Shown here one piece after another: positions 1-6,791 of a DNA stretch of 6,791 nt. The stretch is from assembly GCA_905234575.1 (NCBI GenBank), contig CAJOIG010000096.1, positions 1 through 6,791 of the forward strand, read 5' to 3'. Below the pieces are notes generated by a model. It searched no databases, was not told the DNA's origin, and saw only the letters and a program-made list of their open reading frames with translations. Both the position numbers and the translations under genes were made by a program. The DNA is from an uncultured Oscillospiraceae bacterium. Lineage in GTDB: Bacteria > Bacillota > Clostridia > Oscillospirales > Oscillospiraceae. Numbering within the stretch: the stretch's first letter is position 1; each line of letters begins with the position of its first letter.

Positions 1-3
1 GGA

Positions 4-963
4 TCAGAGCGCCTGGGAGGCGGTGATGATGGCCATCTTGTAGACCTCGTCGGCGACGCAGCCGCGGGAGAGGTCGTTGATGGGGGCGTTCAGGCCGAGC
101 AGCAGGGGGCCGTAGGCCGCGAAGCCGCCGAAGCGCTGGGCGATCTTATAGCCGATGTTGCCGGCGTTCACGTCGGGGAAGATGAAGGTGTTCGCGTAGC
201 CCGCGACGGGGGAGCCGGGGAACTTCAGCTGGCCGACGGTGGGGGACACGGCGGCGTCGAACTGCATCTCGCCGTCCACGGGGACGTCGGGCATGGCGGC
301 CTTGGCCTTGGCGCAGGCGTTCGCCATGAGGGTGACGGTGTCGTCCTTCGCGGACCCCTTGGTGGAGAAGCTCAGGAAGGCGACCTTCGGGTCGATGCCG
401 AACTTCTTCGCGACCTTCGCGGTCTCGACGGCGGACTCGACGAGCTGGTCCTCGGCGCAGTCGCCCATGGCGTACTTCTCCTCCACGCCGTCCTTCTCGC
501 GGACCATGATGAACGTGCCGGAGACGTTGGAGTTGCCGGGCTTGCACTTGATGAGCTGGAGAGCGGGACGCACGGTGTCGGCGGTGGAGTAGGTCGCGCC
601 GCCGAGGAGGCAGTCGGCCTTGCCCATCTTCACGAGCATGGTGCCGAAGTAGTTGCCCTTCAGGAGGTTCTTGCGGCAGTCCTCCGGGGTCATCTTGCCC
701 TTGCGGAGCTCGACCATCTTCTCGACCATCTCGTCCATGCCCTCGTAGGTCGCGGGATCGAGGATCTCCACGCCGTCGATGCAGAAGCCGCCCTTGGCCG
801 CCGCGGCCTTGACCTCCTCCACGACGCCGACGAGGATGGGCTGCAGGAAGCCGCCCTTGACAAGGCGGTCCGTCGCCTCCAGGATGCGGGCGTCGGTGCC
901 CTCGGTGAATACGATGGTCTTCTTTTCCGCGGCCTTCAGGGCCTCGATCAGTTCTTCAAACAT
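4..963 (-). CDS. pta: Phosphate acetyltransferase (phosphotransacetylase)
   Basis: A complete 319-residue cytoplasmic enzyme that interconverts acetyl-CoA plus phosphate with acetyl phosphate plus CoA, the first step of the Pta-AckA acetate/ATP pathway. Family marks visible are FTEGTDARIL near residue 19, TADTVRPAL (128-136, with the Arg expected in the active site), LSFSTKGSA (197-205), DGEMQFDAA (230-238), NAGNIGYKIAQRFGG (266-280) and NDLSRGC (296-302, holding the Ser-Arg pair implicated in catalysis in the Methanosarcina enzyme). The length fits the short single-domain Pta class (about 320-335 residues), without the N-terminal regulatory domains of the E. coli type. The ATG at 963 is supported by AGGAAGG at 974-980, ten bases upstream. 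Two oddities, judged against remembered homologues: about six residues are missing after DCA (168-170), and the C-terminal Glu-Asp pair appears as Asp-Glu (305-306). A downstream ackA is common in this group but would lie outside the window. Confidence 0.96.
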   Translation of the reverse strand: MFEELIEALKAAEKKTIVFTEGTDARILEATDRLVKGGFLQPILVGVVEEVKAAAAKGGFCIDGVEILDPATYEGMDEMVEKMVELRKGKMTPEDCRKNLLKGNYFGTMLVKMGKADCLLGGATYSTADTVRPALQLIKCKPGNSNVSGTFIMVREKDGVEEKYAMGDCAEDQLVESAVETAKVAKKFGIDPKVAFLSFSTKGSAKDDTVTLMANACAKAKAAMPDVPVDGEMQFDAAVSPTVGQLKFPGSPVAGYANTFIFPDVNAGNIGYKIAQRFGGFAAYGPLLLGLNAPINDLSRGCVADEVYKMAIITASQAL

Positions 964-973
964 TGTCGGTCAT

Positions 974-980
974 CCTTCCT
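974..980 (-). promoter_or_regulatory. Ribosome binding site for pta
   Basis: AGGAAGG on the minus strand lies ten bases before the pta ATG. The spacing is slightly long but workable. Another ATG (971-973) directly abuts this site, but it is out of frame and opens only a five-codon frame, so the Pta start at 963 is preferred. Confidence 0.7.
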
Positions 981-1026
981 GTGTATTCTTATTTTTTTGC
1001 TTCCAACGGTTTTCACACTAAAGAAT

Positions 1027-1055
1027 ATGGTATCACCAGCGGCGGGAAAATGCAA
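1027..1055 (-). promoter_or_regulatory. Probable SigA-type promoter for pta
   Basis: Read on the minus strand, TTGCAT (1050-1055) and TACCAT (1027-1032) are separated by exactly 17 bases. A TG dinucleotide sits one base before the -10 hexamer (TGATACCAT), giving an extended -10 element. Transcription would start near 1020, leaving a leader of roughly 55-60 bases. The hexamers are not perfect. An alternative -10, TATTCT at 1023-1028, has only a weak -35 partner. Confidence 0.55.
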
Positions 1056-1062
1056 GTTTCTA

Positions 1063-1091
1063 TTTACAAAAAAAGCGCCGTCGGCTATAAT
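1063..1091 (+). promoter_or_regulatory. Strong SigA-type promoter for the HTH-lepA operon
   Basis: TTTACA (1063-1068) and a perfect TATAAT (1086-1091) are separated by the ideal 17 bases. The spacer begins with a run of A residues. Transcription should start around 1098-1099, giving a leader of about 30 bases before the ATG at 1128. The -35 element lies only seven bases from the -35 of the divergent pta promoter, so the two promoters are back to back and could compete for polymerase or share an operator. Confidence 0.8.
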
Positions 1092-1116
1092 ACCCTTTGT
1101 TATCACGAAAGCAAGC

Positions 1117-1122
1117 GAGGAA
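1117..1122 (+). promoter_or_regulatory. Ribosome binding site that fixes the HTH gene start
   Basis: GAGGAA lies five bases before the ATG at 1128. The frame stays open upstream to about 963, but any earlier start would lie upstream of the promoter and in the AT-rich spacer. This site therefore decides for the 97-residue product. Confidence 0.75.
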
Positions 1123-1127
1123 GCATC

Positions 1128-1417
1128 ATGGACGAGACGCAATTCTGCCGCATCCTGGCGGCGCTGCGCCGGCAAAAGGGCGTGTCTCAGCGGAAGGCCG
1201 CCGCGGACCTTCGCATTTCCCAGGCCCTTCTCAGCCACTACGAAAACGGCGCCCGGGAGCCGGGCCTGCCCTTTCTCTGCCGCGCGTGTGATTACTACGG
1301 CGTGACGGCGGACTATCTCCTCGGCCGCACGGAGAGCCGCGATGCCGCGCGGCCCGCGGACGAGGCCGGAGCCCTGGCGGCGGAGCTGCGGGCCCTGGCG
1401 GACAAGGTGGAGCAGCT

Positions 1418-1421
<4 letters not shown>
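1128..1421 (+). CDS. XRE (Cro/CI) family helix-turn-helix DNA-binding protein
   Basis: A small 97-residue protein with one Cro/CI-type helix-turn-helix domain over about residues 5-67. The segment FCRILAALRRQKGVSQRKAA is followed by the recognition-helix region ISQALLSHYENGAREPG (30-46) and by the typical closing segment CDYYGVTADYLLGR (54-67). This pattern (SQ..LA..L.IS...LS.YE.G.R.P) is characteristic of the family. The last 25 residues form a short Ala/Leu/Glu-rich segment, possibly an amphipathic helix for dimerisation. No ligand-binding or peptidase domain is present. The gene follows a strong promoter and overlaps the next gene, lepA, in ATGA, so the two are co-transcribed and probably translationally coupled. 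It is divergent from pta. Its target is unknown; autoregulation and control of the shared intergenic region are the simplest guesses. The domain assignment is secure, the role is not. Confidence 0.9.
1404..1412 (+). promoter_or_regulatory. Ribosome binding site for lepA inside the HTH gene
   Basis: AAGGTGGAG lies within the last codons of the helix-turn-helix gene, with its GGAG ending five bases before the lepA ATG at 1418. It supports that start and, with the ATGA overlap, suggests coupled translation. Confidence 0.6.
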
Positions 1422-3205
<1,784 letters not shown>

Positions 3206-3218
3206 ACGAAACCGAAAC

Positions 3219-3248
3219 GACCGCCCCGGATGCGCATCCGGGGCGGTC
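3219..3248. terminator. Bidirectional hairpin terminator between lepA and the transporter operon
   Basis: A perfect 30-bp palindrome lies between two convergent genes. It can form a 13-bp GC-rich stem with a GCGC loop at 3232-3235. On the plus strand a run of six T residues (3260-3265) follows, but only after an 11-base gap. An outer pairing of AAACGA (3215-3220) with TCGTTT (3257-3262) could extend the structure up to that run. On the minus strand the stem is followed directly by a moderately T-rich stretch (GTTTCGGTTTCGTT). It probably serves lepA (plus) and the ABC transporter operon (minus), although neither side has an ideal U-tract. Confidence 0.8.
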
Positions 3249-3274
3249 TTGCCGTATCGTTTTTTCCGCGGGAA

Positions 3275-4216
3275 CTATCGCTGTCCCTTGTCGTAGGGGA
3301 TGCCCTCGGCCTTGGGGGCGCGGGAGCTCTTGGAGGTGAACGCCAGCACCAGCAGGGAGATGATGTAGGGCATCATGTTGTACACGGAGCCGGGGATGTT
3401 CAGCGCCACGAGCCAGCCGAAGCCGAAGTAGACGTTCGACAGGGCGCGGAACAGGCCGAACAGCAGCGCCGCGAGGGCGATGCGCTGGGGCTTCCACTGG
3501 CCGAAGATCATGACGGCGAGGGCCAGGAAGCCGAAGCCCGCCACGCCGTTTTCGAATTTCCACTCGGACACGCCGGCGAGGATGTAGCAGATGCCGCCGA
3601 GACCGCCGTACACGCCGGAGATCAGAACGCCCGCCCAGCGCATTTTGTGGACGTTGATGCCCACGGAATCCGCCGCCTGCGGGTGCTCGCCGCAGGCCAT
3701 GAGCCGCAGGCCGAACTTGGTCTTGTACAGCGTCACATACGCGACGATGAGCGCCAGCACGGCGACCAGCATGAACCAGTTGAACTCGAAGGAGCCGATG
3801 CTCACGAGGAAGCTCTTTTTCGCCTCGGCGTACTGGATGGTGGAGGACACGTCGTCCGGGTTCGCGGCGGTGTTCATGGCCTTGACGAGGACCGTCGCGG
3901 CGGCGGTGCCGAGCATGTTGAGCGCGGTGCCGACGATGGTCTGGTCCGCCCGGAGGTTGATGCACGCCACGCCGAGCAGCGCGGAATAGGCCACGCCGAA
4001 GGCCACGGCGCCCAGGATGACGAGCAGCACCATGGCGATGGACGGGATGGAGGCGGGCACGAAGCGCATCACCAGGGCGCCGCCCAGCGCGCCGATGACC
4101 ATGATGCCCTCGAGGCCCAGGTTGATGACGCCGGAATGCTCCGAGAAGCAGCCGCCGAGGGCCACCAGGAGCAGCACCGAGGCGAAGATCAGGGTGTATT
4201 GAACGAGCAGCAGCAT
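3275..4216 (-). CDS. ABC transporter permease, BMP/nucleoside family (NupQ/YufQ-like)
   Basis: A 313-residue polytopic inner-membrane protein, the second permease of a nucleoside-type importer. By eye it has about eight or nine hydrophobic segments, starting at residues 3-22. Family marks are SGVINLGLEGIMVIGA (28-43), the ADQTIVGTALN loop (90-100), the cytoplasmic segment FGLRLMACGEHPQAADSVGI (168-187) that should contact the ATPase, and GFGFLALAVMIFGQWKP (227-243). The C-terminus is short and hydrophilic. The ATG at 4214-4216 shares one base with the stop of the upstream permease gene (TAATG) and is preceded by AAAGGAGG (4226-4233) at a nine-base spacing, so the start is well supported and translation is probably coupled. 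It is the last gene of the operon and is followed by the shared terminator. Nucleosides are the best substrate guess from similarity to B. subtilis NupQ; other BMP-family ligands cannot be excluded. Confidence 0.9.
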   Translation of the reverse strand: MLLLVQYTLIFASVLLLVALGGCFSEHSGVINLGLEGIMVIGALGGALVMRFVPASIPSIAMVLLVILGAVAFGVAYSALLGVACINLRADQTIVGTALNMLGTAAATVLVKAMNTAANPDDVSSTIQYAEAKKSFLVSIGSFEFNWFMLVAVLALIVAYVTLYKTKFGLRLMACGEHPQAADSVGINVHKMRWAGVLISGVYGGLGGICYILAGVSEWKFENGVAGFGFLALAVMIFGQWKPQRIALAALLFGLFRALSNVYFGFGWLVALNIPGSVYNMMPYIISLLVLAFTSKSSRAPKAEGIPYDKGQR

Positions 4217-5364
4217 TACGCCTCGCCTCCTTTCCCGGTCTCACCGGACGCGTCCGCCGGCGCTTTCCTCTGGGTCCGCTTTTCCTCCCGCCGGGCGATG
4301 CCGGTGTTGATGGCGTATTTGATGAACAGCACGAAGCCGCAGAGGTAGATGATGAGCGAGGAGATGAGGTCCGAGATCTGGGAGGCGTACATGGTCTTAT
4401 CCACGTACGCGCCGCCGACGGTGATGTGCTGGATGAAGTACGACGCGAAGATCGTGCCGATGGGGTTCAGGCCGCCCAGGAAGGCGGCGGCGATGCCGTT
4501 GAAGCCCATGCCGGGGACGGAGGAGGCGGTGGTCTGCCACTGCTCGTAGTCCGTCTGGTACAGGAAGGAGCCGCCCAGGGCCGCCAGGGCCCCCGCGATC
4601 ACGAGGGCCAGGATGATGTTCCGCTTCTCCGCCATGCCCGCGTATTTCGCGGCGTTCTTGTTGCTGCCGGTGGCGCGCAGCTCGTAGCCGAAGCGGGTCT
4701 TGTCCAGGATGATCAGAATGACGAAGGCGAACACGATGGACAGGGGGATCGCCACGGAGACGTACTGGTTGCCGTTGAAGAGGGAGCCGAGCCCGAGCGA
4801 CGGCAGCAGCGCCTGGGGCGCCTCCGCCTTGAGGTGCAGGGTGTAGGGGCTCGCCGTCTCCTTCACGGTGGACAGCAGCATGTTCGCGGCGTAGAGGCCG
4901 ATCCAGTTGAGCATGATGCCGGAGATGACCTCGTTCACGTTGCAGTAGGCCTTCAAAAGGCCGACGACCGCGCCGAACACCGCGCCCACAAGCACCGCGA
5001 ACAGCAGGCAGGGCAGCCAGCCCCAGCCCCAGGCCAGCGCGGCGTACAGGCAGGCGCAGGTGCCCGCCACATACTGGCCCGCCGCGCCGATGTTGAACAG
5101 GCCGACCTTGTAGGCGAACAGCACGCTCAGGGCGCACATCAGAAGGGGCGCGGTCTTCACGAGGGTGTTGCCGAAATTCTTCAGCCGCAGGGCCGCCTTG
5201 GAGTAGTTGAGGAAGTTCTTGATGACGGCGAGGATCGCCTCGCCCGCGCCGGTGGGGTTAATGAACAGCAGCACGATCCAGCCGATGAAAAGGCCCAGCA
5301 CGATGCAAAGCAGGGACGCGATCAGCGACTGCACGGCGTTGCTTTTGAGGATGTTCTTTTTCAT
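4216..5364 (-). CDS. ABC transporter permease, BMP/nucleoside family (NupP/YufP-like)
   Basis: A 382-residue polytopic membrane protein, the first permease of the importer, expected to pair with the product of the next gene. One hydrophobic segment lies at about residues 13-35, followed by an exposed stretch and a multi-span core. Family marks are VGLFNIGAAGQYVAG (87-101), NVNEVISGIMLNWI (142-155), the cytoplasmic loop TRFGYELRATGSNKNAAKYA (223-242) and GFNGIAAAFLGGLNPIG (288-304). The charged C-terminal tail of about 30 residues (Arg/Lys then Gly/Glu rich) is probably cytoplasmic. The start at 5364 overlaps the ATPase stop by four bases (ATGA) and has GAGGTG (5370-5375) five bases upstream. 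The stop overlaps the next permease start by one base. Together with its neighbours it fits the NupOPQ arrangement of Bacillus. The exact substrate is not shown by the sequence. Confidence 0.92.
   Translation of the reverse strand: MKKNILKSNAVQSLIASLLCIVLGLFIGWIVLLFINPTGAGEAILAVIKNFLNYSKAALRLKNFGNTLVKTAPLLMCALSVLFAYKVGLFNIGAAGQYVAGTCACLYAALAWGWGWLPCLLFAVLVGAVFGAVVGLLKAYCNVNEVISGIMLNWIGLYAANMLLSTVKETASPYTLHLKAEAPQALLPSLGLGSLFNGNQYVSVAIPLSIVFAFVILIILDKTRFGYELRATGSNKNAAKYAGMAEKRNIILALVIAGALAALGGSFLYQTDYEQWQTTASSVPGMGFNGIAAAFLGGLNPIGTIFASYFIQHITVGGAYVDKTMYASQISDLISSLIIYLCGFVLFIKYAINTGIARREEKRTQRKAPADASGETGKGGEA
4226..4233 (-). promoter_or_regulatory. Strong ribosome binding site for the second permease
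   Basis: AAAGGAGG on the minus strand matches the anti-Shine-Dalgarno complement almost perfectly and lies nine bases before the ATG at 4216. It sits inside the last codons of the upstream permease gene and fixes the start of the downstream one. Confidence 0.75.
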
Positions 5365-6791
5365 GCCTTCACCTCATCCCTCTTGGCGCCGGCCATGTAG
5401 AGGCCGAGCTCGTCCTCGGTGGTGGTCTTCGGGTCCAGCTCGCCGACGATCTCCCCCTCGTACATGACGAGGATGCGGTCGGGCACGTCCATCACCTCGT
5501 CGAGCTCGAGGCTCACGAGGAGGACCGCCTTGCCGGCGTCCCGCTGCTCCACGAGCTTCTTGTGGACAAATTCGATGGCGCCGACGTCGAGGCCGCGGGT
5601 GGGCTGGACCGCCACGAGGAGCTCCGGGTCCTTGTCGAACTCCCGGGCGATGATGGCCTTCTGCTGGTTGCCGCCGGACATGGCGCGGGCCACGGTGACG
5701 GGCCCCTGGCCGGAGCGGACGTCGTAGGCCGCGATGAGCCGCTCGGCATAGCTGCGGATGTTGTCCCTCCGCAGGAAGCCGGCCCCGGTGGTGAACTCCG
5801 GCTCGAAATACCGCTGGAGCACGAGGTTGTCCTCCAGGGTGTAGTCCAGCACCAGGCCGTGCTTGTGCCGGTCCTCCGGGATGTGGCTCATGCCCATGAC
5901 GCTGCGCCGCCGGATGGGGGCGTGGGTGATGTCCTGGCCGAGGAAGGTGACGCGCCCCTCGGCGATGGGCTCAAGGCCCGTCAGTCCGTAGACGAATTCC
6001 GACTGCCCGTTGCCGTCGATGCCGGCGATGCAGACGATCTCGCCCCGGCGAACCTGGAGGGACACGTCGTGGACGGCGTTTTTCTTGTGGAGCTTCGAGG
6101 CGACGGTCATGTGCTCGATGTCGAGCACCACGTCGCCGGGCGCGGAGGGCCCCTTCGCCACGTGGAAGTTCACGTCGCGGCCCACCATCATGGCGGAGAG
6201 CTCCTCCACGGAGGATTTTTTCGTCTCCACCGTGCCGATGTACCGGCCCTTGCGGAGGACGGTGCAGCGGTCCGCCACGGCCATGATCTCCGCGAGCTTG
6301 TGGGAGATGAAGAGGATGCTCTTGCCCTCGGCGGCGAGGTTTTTCATGATCTGCATGAGCTCCTCGATCTCCTGGGGCGTGAGCACCGCGGTGGGCTCGT
6401 CGAAGATGAGGATCTCGTTCTCGCGGTAGAGCATTTTGAGGATCTCGGTGCGCTGCTGCATGCCGACGGTGATGTCCTCGATGAGGGCGTCCGGGTCCAC
6501 CCGCAGGCCATAGCGCTCGGAGAGAGCCAAAACCTTCTCCCGGGCCTCCTTCTTCTGCAGGAAGCCGTATTTGTTGGGCTCCACGCCGAGGATGATGTTG
6601 TCGAGCACGGTGAAGCATTCCACCAGCTTGAAGTGCTGGTGCACCATGCCGATGCCGAGGTCGTTCGCGTCGTTGGGGTCGCGGATCTCCACGACCTTTC
6701 CGTCCTTTTTGATGATGCCCTCCTCCGGCTTATACAGGCCGAAGAGCACGCTCATGAGCGTGGACTTGCCCGCGCCGTTTTCCCCCAGCAG
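5361..6791 (-). CDS. ABC transporter ATP-binding protein with two nucleotide-binding domains (NupO/YufO-like), 5' end missing
   Basis: The ATPase of the nucleoside-type importer, with 476 residues visible. The reading frame is open to the right edge and begins inside Walker A (LLGENGAGKSTL), so the ATG at 6755 is internal and about 30-35 N-terminal residues lie outside. Visible-residue positions: the first domain has the Q-loop HQHF (51-54), the family-typical signature VGMQQRTEI (109-117), Walker B ILIFDEPT (127-134) and H-loop SH (163-164). The second domain has a Walker A-like GIDGNGQSE (257-265) without the usual Lys, a normal signature MSGGNQQK (371-378), and a Walker B-like LLVAVQPTRGLD in which the Asp-Glu pair is Val-Gln. 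Such asymmetry is usual in this family and in sugar importers like RbsA. The protein should sit on the cytoplasmic face and drive the two permeases encoded next. A binding lipoprotein (BMP type) is expected upstream of the window edge. Confidence 0.94.
   Translation of the reverse strand: MLGENGAGKSTLMSVLFGLYKPEEGIIKKDGKVVEIRDPNDANDLGIGMVHQHFKLVECFTVLDNIILGVEPNKYGFLQKKEAREKVLALSERYGLRVDPDALIEDITVGMQQRTEILKMLYRENEILIFDEPTAVLTPQEIEELMQIMKNLAAEGKSILFISHKLAEIMAVADRCTVLRKGRYIGTVETKKSSVEELSAMMVGRDVNFHVAKGPSAPGDVVLDIEHMTVASKLHKKNAVHDVSLQVRRGEIVCIAGIDGNGQSEFVYGLTGLEPIAEGRVTFLGQDITHAPIRRRSVMGMSHIPEDRHKHGLVLDYTLEDNLVLQRYFEPEFTTGAGFLRRDNIRSYAERLIAAYDVRSGQGPVTVARAMSGGNQQKAIIAREFDKDPELLVAVQPTRGLDVGAIEFVHKKLVEQRDAGKAVLLVSLELDEVMDVPDRILVMYEGEIVGELDPKTTTEDELGLYMAGAKRDEVKA

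Noticed and set aside
963..1127. An N-terminal extension of the helix-turn-helix gene back to about 963
   Set aside because: The extension would cover both promoters and the pta leader, and it resembles no domain. The ribosome binding site at 1117-1122 and the promoter at 1063-1091 point to the start at 1128.
3230..4348. A 372-codon plus-strand open frame opposite the second permease
   Set aside because: It is antisense to the permease, reads as His/Glu/Asp/Gly-rich low-complexity sequence, and its start falls inside the terminator palindrome. It is a shadow of the GC-biased coding strand.
4426..5400. A 324-codon plus-strand open frame opposite the first permease
   Set aside because: It has the same shadow composition as the other antisense frames, no recognisable domain, and no promoter or ribosome binding site in front of it.
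6753..6755. The ATG at 6753-6755 as the true start of the ATPase
   Set aside because: The frame continues upstream to the window edge and encodes the Walker A sequence GENGAGKST directly before this ATG, so the methionine is internal.

Overview
The window looks like a GC-rich member of the Bacillota, probably a gut-type Clostridia lineage. I base this on the strong G/C bias at third codon positions, purine-rich Shine-Dalgarno sites, a consensus SigA-type promoter in an AT-rich spacer, and Bacillus/Clostridium-like versions of Pta, LepA and a BMP-family nucleoside-type ABC transporter. The lineage call is inference from style. There is no rRNA or other marker to confirm it.

Layout. Positions 4-963 (minus) hold a complete phosphate acetyltransferase gene (pta). 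Positions 964-1127 are an AT-rich intergenic region with two back-to-back promoters, one for pta (minus) and one for the rightward operon. Positions 1128-1421 (plus) encode a 97-residue XRE/Cro-CI type helix-turn-helix protein. Its stop codon overlaps the start of lepA (1418-3205, plus; elongation factor 4) in an ATGA arrangement. Positions 3206-3274 hold a perfect 30-bp palindrome that probably terminates transcription from both sides. Leftward from the right edge, three tightly overlapping minus-strand genes encode an ABC importer: a double-domain ATPase (5361-6791, cut by the window edge inside its first Walker A region) and two membrane permeases (4216-5364 and 3275-4216).

How they work together. 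The three transporter genes form one translationally coupled operon of the B. subtilis NupOPQ/YufOPQ type (nucleoside uptake, BMP family). The substrate-binding lipoprotein is not in the window and is expected upstream, beyond position 6791. The helix-turn-helix protein is co-transcribed with lepA and lies divergently from pta, so it is a candidate regulator of that shared promoter region, although nothing in the sequence proves it. Pta makes acetyl phosphate from acetyl-CoA; its usual partner acetate kinase is not visible, because the window ends three bases after the pta stop.

Overall this is mostly ordinary housekeeping and transport DNA. I found no mobile element, CRISPR array, tRNA or rRNA, and no clear sign of an undescribed system. 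The points most worth a second look are the divergent promoter region with its small regulator, and two departures from the usual Pta sequence.
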